Shown here: one piece after another, positions 8,198 through 18,447 of the stretch | Layout: every line of letters starts with the position of its first letter | Numbering within the stretch: position 1 is the first letter of the stretch | Assembly (NCBI RefSeq): GCF_006636205.1 | Contig: NZ_VIGB01000003.1 | Span: 5,198,501-5,262,500, forward strand | DNA from: Kitasatospora acidiphila | Lineage (GTDB): Bacteria > Actinomycetota > Actinomycetes > Streptomycetales > Streptomycetaceae | Reading direction: 5' to 3' | Length of the DNA stretch: 64,000 bases | Position numbers and translations under genes: made by a program | Notes under the pieces: model-generated | What the model was told of the DNA's origin: nothing | The model's input: the letters and a program-made list of their open reading frames with translations, nothing else | Databases searched by the model: none

Positions 8198-8680
8198 CTA
8201 CCGGCCCGCAGTGTTGACTGGCTCCTCCGCGAGCGAGATGCGGTAGTGGGCAAAGCCGTCGGCCTCACCGATCAGGGCGAAACCGGCCTTCAGCAACACT
8301 CGACCGGAGGCGGCGTTCTCCGGCAGATGCTTCGCGCTGACGGCTGTCAGGGCCAGTGGATTGAACGCCAGTGTGAGGAGTTCGCGGACGGCGGCCGTTG
8401 CATATCCCCGACCCCAGCAGTCGTGACGAATGATGTAGCTCAGCCGCCCTGTTGTCGCGTCGGCGCGGAGTTTGATGACGCCGACCAAGTTCGATGCCAC
8501 CTCGACACCGAGGATGTGCTGTACCCGTGGATCTTGCTGACGCCAGGCGATGCAGCGAGCGATGTACTCAGTAGCTTCCGTCGCGCTCATCTCGTCGCGT
8601 CCGAGGTACCTCACGGACTCGCCGTGGTAGATCTGGCGCACATCTTCGGCATCATGCGGAGAAAGCTCCCTCAGGATCAC
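8198..8680 (-). CDS. GNAT-family N-acetyltransferase (RimJ/RimL type)
   Basis: A 160-residue acetyltransferase of the Acetyltransf_3 type: IYHGESVRYLGRDEMSA near the N-terminus, the acetyl-CoA loop HDCWGRGYATAAVRELL and the NAASGRVLLKAGF helix. Its GTG start at 8680 overlaps the stop of the upstream kinase-like gene as GTGA, so the two form a translationally coupled pair. Substrate unknown. Confidence 0.85.
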   Translation of the reverse strand: MILRELSPHDAEDVRQIYHGESVRYLGRDEMSATEATEYIARCIAWRQQDPRVQHILGVEVASNLVGVIKLRADATTGRLSYIIRHDCWGRGYATAAVRELLTLAFNPLALTAVSAKHLPENAASGRVLLKAGFALIGEADGFAHYRISLAEEPVNTAGR

Positions 8681-9518
8681 AACCCCTCCAGGGTGGCGGC
8701 CAGCTCGATGGCCGTGGGCCGGTCGGCAGCTTTGGCCAGCAACACGTCGCGGAGCACGTAGCCGACTGCGGACCAGTCGGGTTTGGTGCTGAGCGGGACG
8801 GTGCCCAAGGCGATGGCGTCACGGATGCCATCCGGTCCGGCCGCTCGGTGGTCGATGCCGATGGCCGCATAGTCAAGTGGCCATCGGCCGGTCGTGCAGG
8901 TCCACAGGGTGCCGGCGAGGGTGTACACCTCGGCGGCCATGGTGGGCTTCACGGGCCGGATTCCGGCCTGGATCGAGGCGGCCAGCTCAGGGGCCAGGAG
9001 ATGGACGATGCCGCCCTTGAAGAAGGCCGACTGCTCGAAATCGGGGTGCCAGGACCAGGAGAAGTCGATCAGCCGCGCACCCGCCCCGTGTGGATACCGT
9101 GGGCGGGTTGGAGATCGGAGTGGACCCAACCGGCGACGTGGAGTCCGGCAACCGCTCGGCACAGGTCGACGGATGCGGCAAGTGCGACGGGGCGGTCGGC
9201 GGGCCGTCCCTCGCGGGCGCCGGCGAAGACATTCCACGTTGACGGCCCGGCCAGCCACGGGGTGATGTACCAGACCCCGCCGTCGTGGCGGCCGGACGTG
9301 ACGCTGTAGCCGGGCAACTGGTCCAGGACGGCGGCTTCCCTGGCGGTGGGCTCCTCGCCCTCGCCGTACCCCGCCTTGATCGCCACCGTCGCCACGGTGC
9401 CGGCCGCCTTCCAAACGGCACAACCGCGTCGGTCGGTGATCTCGGTCAGGACGATGCGGCCACAGGCGGCCTCGGCAGCGCTCACTGCCTCGGACGGGCA
9501 GGCAGGGAACTCGCCCAT
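8677..9518 (-). pseudogene. Small kinase-like (APH/RIO fold) gene with one frameshift
   Basis: Two adjoining frames together make one ~280-residue protein. The first part (from ATG 9518) has a P-loop-like lobe (VATVAIKAGYGEGEE with an IKAGY lysine) and the loop GWVHSDLQPAHGIHT, where HSDLQP matches the HxDLxP catalytic loop. The frame then stops, but the next frame continues exactly as expected with GARLIDFSWSW (metal-binding D) through to AIELAATLEGL at 8677. One base missing in the C/G run at 9080-9087 explains the break. The total length (842 nt) is one short of a multiple of three. It is either a young pseudogene or a sequencing error. Confidence 0.75.
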
Positions 9519-9547
9519 GCTCGTACCGCCTTCCAATCGCAGGGGAC

Positions 9548-9964
9548 GTGTTCGAACACGTCCCGCCCGTCGTCGTCGGCTACTGGACCGAGCAGGTCCT
9601 CCAGGCGACTGGCGGCGCGGGAGTCGACGTCGTGTTCGACGGTGTGGGCGGGGAGATCGGCCGGGCCGCGTTCGAGCTGACGGCCCGCCATGGCCGATTC
9701 TTCGTGCACGGCGCCTCCAGCGGTCAGCTGACAGCGATCGAGCCCGTGGAGGCGCAGAAGTGCGGAGTTGAGGTGATCGGAATCGAGCAGCTGTACGGGT
9801 TTCGGCCGCGGATGCACCAGTGGGCCGAACAGGTGATGGCAGAGGCGGTCGCGGGCCGAGTTCGGCCCGTCATCGGACAGACCTTCCCGCTGGATCACGC
9901 CGCGGACGCGCACGCTGCGATCGAAAGCCGAAGCGCCCTGGGTAAGACCCTGCTCCTGATCTGA
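9548..9964 (+). pseudogene. 5'-truncated zinc-binding dehydrogenase / quinone oxidoreductase (MDR)
   Basis: Only the C-terminal ~138 residues of an MDR protein remain: end of the Rossmann domain (TGGAGVDVVFDGVGGEIGRA), a substrate-domain stretch, and the terminal AADAHAAIESRSALGKTLLL typical of QorA-like enzymes. The GroES-like N-terminal domain and the nucleotide-binding GxGxxG are missing. The fragment abuts the start of the convergently oriented kinase-like gene, so the junction near 9520-9550 looks like a rearrangement scar. Confidence 0.8.
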
Positions 9965-10083
9965 CCACCCCCGCAGGCATAGCCTCACTTACCGCGCTCT
10001 CAGAGCCTCCTCGGGACACCCGTGCGCAAGTCACAACTGAGCTCTTGTTGTGGACAGTTGTTCATACCCATAACGGCGGGGCA

Positions 10084-10143
10084 GCCGTCGGCGACTTCGA
10101 CGCAACTGCCGTTGCTGGCACCCCTGTGGGTGGGCTTGCGTCA
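10084..10143 (-). pseudogene. DUF397 remnant (decayed copy)
   Basis: Read on the minus strand, this 60-bp stretch encodes RKPTHRGASNGSCVEVADG preceded by TGA where the family has TGG (Trp). It matches 54 of 60 bases of the intact-looking DUF397 gene at 10443-10502. No start codon or C-terminal half is recognisable around it. It is therefore a dead duplicate. Confidence 0.8.
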
Positions 10144-10207
10144 GGATGTGGGGAGCAAGGCGCCGAGGTGGATGCGGAGTTGGGGACTCAGAAGGGGGCG
10201 GCGGGGG

Positions 10208-10333
10208 ATGGCGAAGACGCGGGAAGCGAGCGAGGACGACTCGATCAGGATCATGCAGATCGTGATCGGATCCGTCCTGGTGGTGGTGCTGGGTGCCGTC
10301 GCGGGGTTGGTCGTGGGGGAGCTGCTGCGTTAG
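10208..10333 (+). CDS. Possible 41-residue single-span membrane peptide
   Basis: The ATG at 10208 opens a short frame: a charged start (MAKTREASEDDS) followed by one hydrophobic helix (IVIGSVLVVVLGAVAGLVVG) and a stop. A G-rich stretch just upstream could serve as ribosome site but is close. It sits between the two DUF397 copies, and its end overlaps the end of the DUF397 gene on the other strand by 4 bp. It may be real or chance; I know no homologue. Confidence 0.35.
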   Translation: MAKTREASEDDSIRIMQIVIGSVLVVVLGAVAGLVVGELLR

Positions 10334-10535
10334 AGGGCGCCACGCTTGAGGGCGGAGAGGAAGGCTGACCAGGCGTCAGGGTGAAGGTGAGGGCCGGGCC
10401 GGCGGGGTCCTTGGAGTCACGCACGGGGAGGGCGCCGGTGAAGCCGTCGGCGATCTCGACGCAGCTGCCGTTGCTGGCACCGCTGTGGGTGGACTTGCGC
10501 CAGGAAGCCGGGCGTAGACCGTGGTCACTGCGCAT
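10330..10535 (-). pseudogene. DUF397 protein gene, frameshifted near its end
   Basis: The ATG at 10535 opens a classic DUF397 protein: WRKSTHSGASNGSCVEIADG, then PVRDSKDPAGPALTFT. The frame then departs, but one added base in the ggg run at 10379-10381 restores the family ending PDAWSAFLSALKRGAL and a stop at 10330, giving the usual 68 residues. The start overlaps the 3' end of the XRE regulator gene by 11 bp, as normal for this pair. DUF397 proteins are thought to act with the XRE and HATPase partners in developmental or antibiotic control. The break may be a sequencing error. Confidence 0.8.
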
Positions 10536-11352
10536 GTGCGTATTCCTCCGCCGCTGTCTTGGTCAGTGCGAGCGACGCCTCCTGCGACAGTGCGGTCGCC
10601 CTGAGCAGATCGTAGTTCATCTGGCATTTGGCAACCACGGCTGGATCATCGAGCAACTGCCCAGAGCACGGCCCTTCCGCGTACGCCACAGGGGGTTCCT
10701 CGGCGAAGCTCATGATCTGGAGCATGCCTTCGAGAAGGGCATACACCCCTGCGCTGAACGGCACCACCTGCAGAATGATTCGGTGGTCCTCGGCGAACTG
10801 CACGATGTGCCATAGCTGTTCGCTCATGACGACAGGGCCGCCTACCGGTCGTCGCAGGATCGACTCATCGAGGATCGCCCACAACTCCGGCATTGTTTCC
10901 CGCGCGGATTCCGTGAGAATTCGAGCCCTGGCCATGCGGGCGGCGACCATCTCGTCGATGGCTTCATCGGTGAGCAGGGGATGGCCAGAACGGAAGACCG
11001 CCCGCGCATATGCGGGCGTTTGTAGGAGGCCAGGGACGAGCAGGGGGCTGTACTCGCAGATCTTTTGCGCACATGCCTCCAACTCGGAAGCGGCCGCGAA
11101 GTGATCGGCGAACGGCGAGTCTTTGTGCAGCTTCTCGCACATCCGCGCAAAGAGCCCGTTCGTCCCCAGCGCCTGGTCGAACAGCTTGGCGAGCGGCAGC
11201 TGCGGCCGGCGCGTCGCGTTCTCGAACTGCCCGATGTAGGTGCCCGAACAGTGCACCTTGTCGCCCAACTGCTGCTGGGAGAGCCCCGCTGCCTCGCGGT
11301 GGAACTTCAACTCATCGCCGAAGTACCGCCAATCGAACTTCACGTCGCTCAC
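10525..11352 (-). CDS. XRE-family regulator with DUF5753 domain (WhiJ-like)
   Basis: About 275 residues. An N-terminal helix-turn-helix (FHREAAGLSQQQLGDKVHCS, then GTYIGQFENATRRPQL) is followed by the C-terminal DUF5753 domain (YSPLLVPGLLQTPAYARAVF; ILRRPVGGPVVMSEQL). I favour the GTG at 11352 with AAGGCGG upstream; a GTG at 11415 is also in frame. This family works with DUF397 and HATPase partners (WhiJ/AbaA-like conservons) in Streptomyces development. Here all three are adjacent, the HATPase gene being divergent. Confidence 0.88.
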   Translation of the reverse strand: MSDVKFDWRYFGDELKFHREAAGLSQQQLGDKVHCSGTYIGQFENATRRPQLPLAKLFDQALGTNGLFARMCEKLHKDSPFADHFAAASELEACAQKICEYSPLLVPGLLQTPAYARAVFRSGHPLLTDEAIDEMVAARMARARILTESARETMPELWAILDESILRRPVGGPVVMSEQLWHIVQFAEDHRIILQVVPFSAGVYALLEGMLQIMSFAEEPPVAYAEGPCSGQLLDDPAVVAKCQMNYDLLRATALSQEASLALTKTAAEEYAHAQ

Positions 11353-11479
11353 CGTGGCCGCCTTCGCCTGAACAACCTTACTGTTGGTGCTCACCTGCTG
11401 GCGCAACGTCACCATCTCCCGCCATCGTGGAACGGCAAGCCCGCACTATCGGCCACCGTGCCACAGGGGAGGCCCTGCC

Positions 11480-11911
11480 ATGCCCGAAACCGTTGCCAAA
11501 TCACCCGCAGGAGGGGCGGAAGGCGAATGCTGGTTGCCGCGCAGCGACCGTTCCCCGGCCAGAGCCCGCGCCGCACTCCGTGACCTACTCGCCCGCGTCA
11601 AGGGCGGTGAACGCTACGCCGATCGCGGTGAGTTGCTGCTCTCCGAACTCGTCACCAACGCCGTGGTACACGGGAAGAACGACGGCACCCGGATCCACGT
11701 GAAGCTCGCACTCCGCGACGACCTGCTCCGCATCGAGGTGCACGACCGCATCGAGGGCACCCCGCTGCCCCGTCAGACCACCGCCGACGACTCGTCGGGT
11801 CGCGGCCTGCACCTGGTCGACTCGCTCGCTCTCCGCTGGGGCTGCGGCCCGCGCGGGGACGGCTACCTCGGCAAGGTGGTCTGGTGCGAGACCGCCCCGG
11901 AGGAGGGGTGA
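11480..11911 (+). CDS. HATPase anti-sigma-factor-like ATP-binding protein
   Basis: 143 residues with the SpoIIAB/RsbW-type GHKL fold: N box LLLSELVTNAVVHG, D box IEVHDRIEGTPLPR (usually D-x-S/G) and G box SSGRGLHLVDSLALRWG. The ATG at 11480 has a strong AGGGGAGG site. It is divergent from the XRE/DUF397 pair and completes the trio. Whether it phosphorylates a partner is unknown; most such streptomycete proteins are orphan. Confidence 0.88.
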   Translation: MPETVAKSPAGGAEGECWLPRSDRSPARARAALRDLLARVKGGERYADRGELLLSELVTNAVVHGKNDGTRIHVKLALRDDLLRIEVHDRIEGTPLPRQTTADDSSGRGLHLVDSLALRWGCGPRGDGYLGKVVWCETAPEEG

Positions 11912-11914
11912 TAG

Positions 11915-11962
11915 CAACGGCGGAGGCCTCCGATCCACCAGGATCGGAGGCCTCCGCCGTTG
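11915..11962. terminator. Bidirectional terminator between HATPase gene and clpC
   Basis: A perfect 22-bp inverted repeat (11915-11936 and 11941-11962) with a 4-nt ACCA loop lies between the convergent ends of the two genes. Such long GC-rich hairpins without a U tract are typical streptomycete terminators. Confidence 0.9.
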
Positions 11963-11972
11963 GACTAGCGCC

Positions 11973-14494
<2,522 letters not shown>

Positions 14495-14697
14495 CGTTAA
14501 TCGCTCCTCAGAGCGGTCGGGCAGTTCGGGGACTGTCCCCGCCCTGTCCTTCCGCATGCTAGTCCCGCTCAGCGGCGCGGCCCACGTAGTTCCCCGCGGT
14601 GCACGGGGATATCTAAGCTGCGCGACCAGCCGACACCCTTCCCAACCTGATGCTGGGAGACGGTGTTCCCGCCAGTGCGGCCGATGCACGTGTTCCC

Positions 14698-14716
14698 GCT
14701 ACGCCAATGGCGAACA
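14698..14716. promoter_or_regulatory. Putative ClgR operator upstream of clpC
   Basis: The sequence TACGCCAATGGCGAAC has the CGC-N5-GCG core (14702-14704 and 14710-14712) and matches the described actinobacterial ClgR pattern CGCYNANRGCGWWS fully. ClgR activates clp genes, including clpC, in actinobacteria. Position about 205 bp before the clpC ATG is compatible with an upstream activator site. This is motif recognition by eye only. Confidence 0.5.
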
Positions 14717-15033
14717 CGCTCCGGACCGGAGCCCCGCGAACCGCACTGATGGCCGTCCCACCTGCATTCATACCGGAAATTCCGGTGCTTCTCGTGCAGT
14801 TTCCCGGGTGGCGTTGTTCGCCAGGCGAGAAGTCCGCCCGGCCGGGCCCCGAGTGACAGGGGTTCAGCCGGAGGCGGGCCCGGGGTGGGGCGCCGGTGCC
14901 GCCGAACGGGGTCGGTCGGCGTGACCGTGCCGTTGATCCAGCGTTGCACAGTCCATGACTGATCACACGGCCACGGCGCCCGCCGCCGCGCCCGGCCGCA
15001 GGGCCGGTCGCGGCGCTGCCCCCGGGCACGGCC

Positions 15034-15066
15034 ACGGGGCGCGGAGGGAGGCCCTCCGCGCCCCGT
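15034..15066. terminator. Terminator downstream of lsr2
   Basis: A perfect 15-bp inverted repeat (15034-15048 and 15052-15066) with a 3-nt loop lies about 46 bp after the lsr2 stop on the minus strand. Confidence 0.85.
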
Positions 15067-15112
15067 CGTGGCGGCCGGGCCGCGCGGTCGCCGGTGCCGT
15101 GGCGCCGACGGA

Positions 15113-15469
15113 TCAGGCGGCGCCGACCTGTGCGGCCTCGTAGGCCTCCCGCACGTTGCTCGGGACCCGGCCGCGGTCGTTCACGTTGTAGCCGTTGTCC
15201 TTCGCCCACGTGCGGATCTTGGCCGTGTCCGCACTGCCGGAGGACGGACGGGCCGAGCCGCGGCCGCCGGTGCGGCGCGCGCTGGTGAGCCGGCCGCTCT
15301 GCTTGCGGCCCTTGTCGACGTACGGAGCGAGCAGGCTGCGCAGCTTCTCCGCGTTGTCGGACTTCAGGTCGATCTCGTAGGCAACGCCGTCGAGGGCGAA
15401 CGTCACCGTCTCGTCCGCCGAACCGCCGTCGAGATCGTCTTCAAGAATGACCTGCACCCTCTGTGCCAC
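15113..15469 (-). CDS. lsr2: Lsr2 family nucleoid-associated protein
   Basis: 118 residues from GTG 15469 (GGGAG site). The N-terminal beta-sheet dimerisation domain (QRVQVILEDDLDGGSADETV) is followed by a basic Ser/Arg linker and the C-terminal DNA-binding domain (IRTWAKDNGYNVNDRGRVPS) with the RGR minor-groove motif. Lsr2 is the actinobacterial H-NS analogue that silences AT-rich, often horizontally acquired DNA. Its place beside clpC is the normal streptomycete position, so this is probably the main copy. Confidence 0.95.
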   Translation of the reverse strand: MAQRVQVILEDDLDGGSADETVTFALDGVAYEIDLKSDNAEKLRSLLAPYVDKGRKQSGRLTSARRTGGRGSARPSSGSADTAKIRTWAKDNGYNVNDRGRVPSNVREAYEAAQVGAA

Positions 15470-15596
15470 GGGACTCCCTTTCCGCTTAACGATCCAATGC
15501 CTTAGGGAAAGGAAACCGCCTTTTCTCGGAAAACACAAACCCCGGGCTGTTCGGGGGACGGAGTCATGTGCGGTACGGCAAGTCCCCCGGGCCGGT

Positions 15597-16124
15597 TCAC
15601 AGGTGCAGCAGCATGCGGGAGTTGCCCAGGGTGTTGGGCTTCACCCGCTCCAGGTCGAGGAACTCCGCCACTCCTTCGTCGTAGGAGCGAAGGAGTTCTT
15701 CATACACTTCCGTAGCGATGACGGCGGGGTCTGTCGTACCATCATCGGTTTCCCCGATCTCCACGAAGCCGTGTTTCGCGAAGAACGCGACCTCGAACGT
15801 CAAGCAGAAAATCCGACGTACGCCCAGCCAGCGCGCGGTCTGCAGCAGCTTGTCCAACAGGATGTGCCCGATCCCGTGGCCGCGGCAGATCGGATCCACC
15901 GCCAGGGTGCGGACCTCGGCCAGGTCTTCCCACATCACGTGCAGCGCCCCGCACGCCACCACCCTGCCATCCTCATCGCGTTCCGCGACCCAGAACTCCT
16001 GGATGGATTCGAACAGTGTGACGGTCGGCTTGTCGAGCAGAATACCGTCGCGTGAGTAGGCGTCGATGAGCCGGCGCACGGCCCGCACATCACTGGTCCG
16101 CGCCCGGCGGATGGTGACCTCCAT
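15597..16124 (-). CDS. argA: Amino-acid N-acetyltransferase (ArgA-type GNAT)
   Basis: 175 residues, the short single-domain actinobacterial form that acetylates glutamate in arginine biosynthesis. IRRARTSDVRAVRRLIDAYS begins the GNAT fold; VRTLAVDPICRGHGIGHILL is the acetyl-CoA motif; WLGVRRIFCLTFEVAFFAKH and GFVEIGETDD are characteristic of the ArgA group. It is convergent in orientation with nothing and follows the blaI-like gene by only 9 bp, so the two may share a transcript. Confidence 0.88.
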   Translation of the reverse strand: MEVTIRRARTSDVRAVRRLIDAYSRDGILLDKPTVTLFESIQEFWVAERDEDGRVVACGALHVMWEDLAEVRTLAVDPICRGHGIGHILLDKLLQTARWLGVRRIFCLTFEVAFFAKHGFVEIGETDDGTTDPAVIATEVYEELLRSYDEGVAEFLDLERVKPNTLGNSRMLLHL

Positions 16125-16133
16125 GGCGGGACG

Positions 16134-16514
16134 TTATCGCGTCGGGCCTTCCGCCTCCGGACCGGCCACCCGGAGCGCGTCACCGAGGGCTTCCCGCTGC
16201 TCGGCCGACATCATGCCGAAGAAGTGCACCAGGGCCGCCGCGGGATTGTCACTGGTGGCCCAGGCGTCGTGCATCAGTGTTGCTGTGTACGCCTCACGGG
16301 ACGACACGGGCGCATATCGATAGGCCCGGCCGTCCCGTTCCCGGCGCAGCCAGCCCTTTCGATAGAGCTTGTCGAGCACGGTCATCACGGTGGTGTAGGC
16401 GATATCCCGTTCCGCGCGCAGATCGAGCAGCACCTCGCGAACCGTCACCGGGCGGTTCCACTCCCACACCCGGGTCATGACGGCGTTCTCCAGTTCGCCC
16501 AGTGGCCGGACCAT
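16134..16514 (-). CDS. BlaI/MecI/CopY-family transcriptional repressor
   Basis: 126 residues. Winged-helix start (MVRPLGELENAVMTRVWEWN) with TVREVLLDLRAERDIAYTTV and the wing YRKGWLRRERDGRAYRYAPV, then the C-terminal dimerisation helix. BlaI-type repressors are usually next to an M56-family sensor protease; none is present here, so the inducer route is unknown. Downstream, 9 bp away, lies argA. Confidence 0.9.
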   Translation of the reverse strand: MVRPLGELENAVMTRVWEWNRPVTVREVLLDLRAERDIAYTTVMTVLDKLYRKGWLRRERDGRAYRYAPVSSREAYTATLMHDAWATSDNPAAALVHFFGMMSAEQREALGDALRVAGPEAEGPTR

Positions 16515-16546
16515 ATGACCACTTTAGGGATATTTGTCCGGAAAAT

Positions 16547-16584
16547 GCGGAAGGCCGCTCCCTGGGCGGGGAGCGGCCTTCCGC
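16547..16584. terminator. Terminator after the lysS operon
   Basis: A perfect 15-bp inverted repeat (16547-16561 and 16570-16584), 8-nt loop, lies between the stop of the small membrane gene and the start of the blaI-like gene. Confidence 0.87.
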
Positions 16585-16617
16585 GGGCGGGTGGCCCGCC
16601 GCACGGCCACCGGGCGG

Positions 16618-16779
16618 CTACTGGACGGCGTCCTGCCGGGAGGCGCGCGCCAGGGCCTCGGCGGCGGCGTCCTCCTTGCCCTTCTGGGCACCGCCCTGGC
16701 TGCGGATGATGGCCCGCACCAGGAACCCGAAACCGATCGCCATCACCAGCGGCGGCACGATCGCGCTCACGTACTGCAT
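16618..16779 (-). CDS. Small single-span membrane protein downstream of lysS
   Basis: 53 residues from ATG 16779: one transmembrane helix (AIVPPLVMAIGFGFLVRAII) and a short Lys/Ala-rich cytoplasmic tail. It begins 4 bp after the lysS stop and its GAGGAG ribosome site lies inside the lysS end, so it is translationally coupled to lysS. The family is conserved beside lysS in streptomycetes, to my knowledge without a function. Confidence 0.8.
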   Translation of the reverse strand: MQYVSAIVPPLVMAIGFGFLVRAIIRSQGGAQKGKEDAAAEALARASRQDAVQ

Positions 16780-16783
16780 CGGA

Positions 16784-18349
16784 TCACTCCTCTTCGGAAT
16801 CGGCGTCGTCGGCCTTGGCCGCCGCGGCACCCTTGGATTCGGGCTTGACCAGCGGGAAGAGCACCGTCTCGCGGATGTTCTTGCCGGTGAGCAGCATGAT
16901 CAGGCGGTCCACCCCGAGCCCCAGGCCGCCGGTGGGCGGCATCGCGTACTCCAGGGCGCGCAGGAAGTCCTCGTCGACCTGCATCGCCTCGACGTCGCCG
17001 CCGGCCGCCAGCAGCGACTGCGCGGTGAGCCGGGCGCGCTGCTCGACCGGGTCGATCAGCTCCGAGTAGGCGGTGCCGATCTCGGTGCCGAAGATCACCA
17101 GGTCCCACTTCTCGGCGACGCCCGGGACCGAGCGGTGCTGCCGGGTGAGCGGGGAGACCTCGGTCGGGTAGTCCTTGATGAAGGTCGGGCGGATCGCGTT
17201 CTCCTCCAGGAGCCGCTCGATCATCTCCAGGACGATCTGGCCGTGGCCCCACTCCTTCTCGTAGGGCACGCCGGCCGCGTCACAGAGCCTGCGCAGCTCC
17301 TCGACGCCGGTCTGCGGGGTGATCTCGGTGCCGATCCGCGCCGAGATGCCCGGGTAGACGCTGACCTCCTCCCACGGCTCGGCCAGGTCGATCTCGTGCT
17401 CCACGCCGTGCGGGTCGGTGCCGCGGACCACGGTGGTGCCCAGCGCGTCCTTGGCGGCGTTGATCACGATCGCCCGGATCAGCTCGGCCTGGGTGTCGTA
17501 GTCGCCGTACGCCTCGTACGACTCCAGCGCGGTGAACTCCGGGTTGTGGGTAGCGTCCGCGCCCTCGTTGCGGAAGTTCCGGTTGACCTCGAAGACCTTC
17601 TCGGCGCCGCCGACCACCAGCCGCTTGAGGTACAGCTCGGTGGCGATCCGCAGGTAGAGGTCGATGTCGTAGGCGTTGATGTGGGTGATGAACGGCCGGG
17701 CGTTGGCACCGCCGTGGATCGGCTGCAGCATCGGGGTCTCGACCTCGAGGTAGCCGCGGTCCTCGTAGGTGCGGCGGATCGAGCGGATCACCCGGGTGCG
17801 CAGCTGCAGCATCTCGCGCGCCTCGGGGTTGACGATCAGGTCGACGTACCGCTGGCGGACCCGGGCCTCCGGGTCGGTCAGGCCCTTGTGCTTGTCCGGC
17901 AGCGGGCGCAGGCACTTGGCGGTCAGCGCCCAGCTATCCACCATGATGCTCAGCTCGCCGCGCCGGGAGGTGATCACCTCGCCCTCGACGCCCACCTGGT
18001 CGCCCAGGTCGATGTCGGTCTTCCAGGCGGCCAGCCGCTCCTCGCCGAGCTTGTCGAGCGAGAACATCACCTGAAGGTCGCCGGAGCCGTCGCGCAGGGT
18101 GGCGAAGCAGAGCTTGCCGCCGGTGCGGGCCAGGATCACCCGGCCGGTGACGCCGACCCGCTCACCGGTCGCGACGTCCGGGGCCAGGTCGGGGTGCTTG
18201 GCGCGCAGGTCGGCGATGGTGGTGGTGCGGGGGAAGCCGACCGGGTACGGGTCGATGCCGGCGGCGCGCAGCCGCTCCAGCTTCTCGCGCCGCACGCGCA
18301 TCTGCTCCGGAAGGTCGTCGGTCGCGGGAAGGCTGCTCTGATCGCTCAC
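16784..18349 (-). CDS. lysS: Lysyl-tRNA synthetase, class II
   Basis: 521 residues from GTG 18349. N-terminal OB-fold anticodon-binding domain (VTGRVILARTGGKLCFATLR) and class II catalytic domain with motif 2 (RNFRNEGADATHNPEFTALE) and motif 3 (PPTGGLGLGVDRLIMLLTGK). Charges tRNA-Lys in the cytosol. A short acidic tail (DADSEEE) ends the protein. Confidence 0.96.
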   Translation of the reverse strand: MSDQSSLPATDDLPEQMRVRREKLERLRAAGIDPYPVGFPRTTTIADLRAKHPDLAPDVATGERVGVTGRVILARTGGKLCFATLRDGSGDLQVMFSLDKLGEERLAAWKTDIDLGDQVGVEGEVITSRRGELSIMVDSWALTAKCLRPLPDKHKGLTDPEARVRQRYVDLIVNPEAREMLQLRTRVIRSIRRTYEDRGYLEVETPMLQPIHGGANARPFITHINAYDIDLYLRIATELYLKRLVVGGAEKVFEVNRNFRNEGADATHNPEFTALESYEAYGDYDTQAELIRAIVINAAKDALGTTVVRGTDPHGVEHEIDLAEPWEEVSVYPGISARIGTEITPQTGVEELRRLCDAAGVPYEKEWGHGQIVLEMIERLLEENAIRPTFIKDYPTEVSPLTRQHRSVPGVAEKWDLVIFGTEIGTAYSELIDPVEQRARLTAQSLLAAGGDVEAMQVDEDFLRALEYAMPPTGGLGLGVDRLIMLLTGKNIRETVLFPLVKPESKGAAAAKADDADSEEE

Positions 18350-18374
18350 CTCACCAGAGTAGCGAGCGAGACTC

Positions 18375-18413
18375 AGTGCCCCGCCACCGGATTAACCGGG
18401 GTGGCGGGGCACT
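18375..18413. terminator. Terminator between the surface-protein gene and lysS
   Basis: A 14-bp arm (18375-18388) pairs with 18400-18413 around an inner CCGG-ATTAA-CCGG hairpin; one extra G bulges. It follows the surface-protein gene on the minus strand and sits just before the lysS start. Confidence 0.8.
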
Positions 18414-18447
18414 GCGGGGCACTGCGGGGTGCGCTCCCGGGAGCGGG

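Larger units (their letters stand above)
14495..15112. other. 618-bp intergenic region, clpC promoter side
   Basis: I see no convincing gene. It contains the clpC leader with its GAGGAGCG site, a near-consensus ClgR-type box, a perfect ACCGGAA-A-TTCCGGT palindrome at 14772-14786, and the lsr2 terminator at 15034-15066. Short open frames here lack coding bias. Confidence 0.7.

Noticed and set aside
14816..14830. GTTCGCCAGGCGAGA as a second ClgR-type box
   Set aside because: The spacing between CGC and GCG is 3 nt, not the 5 nt of the described motif.
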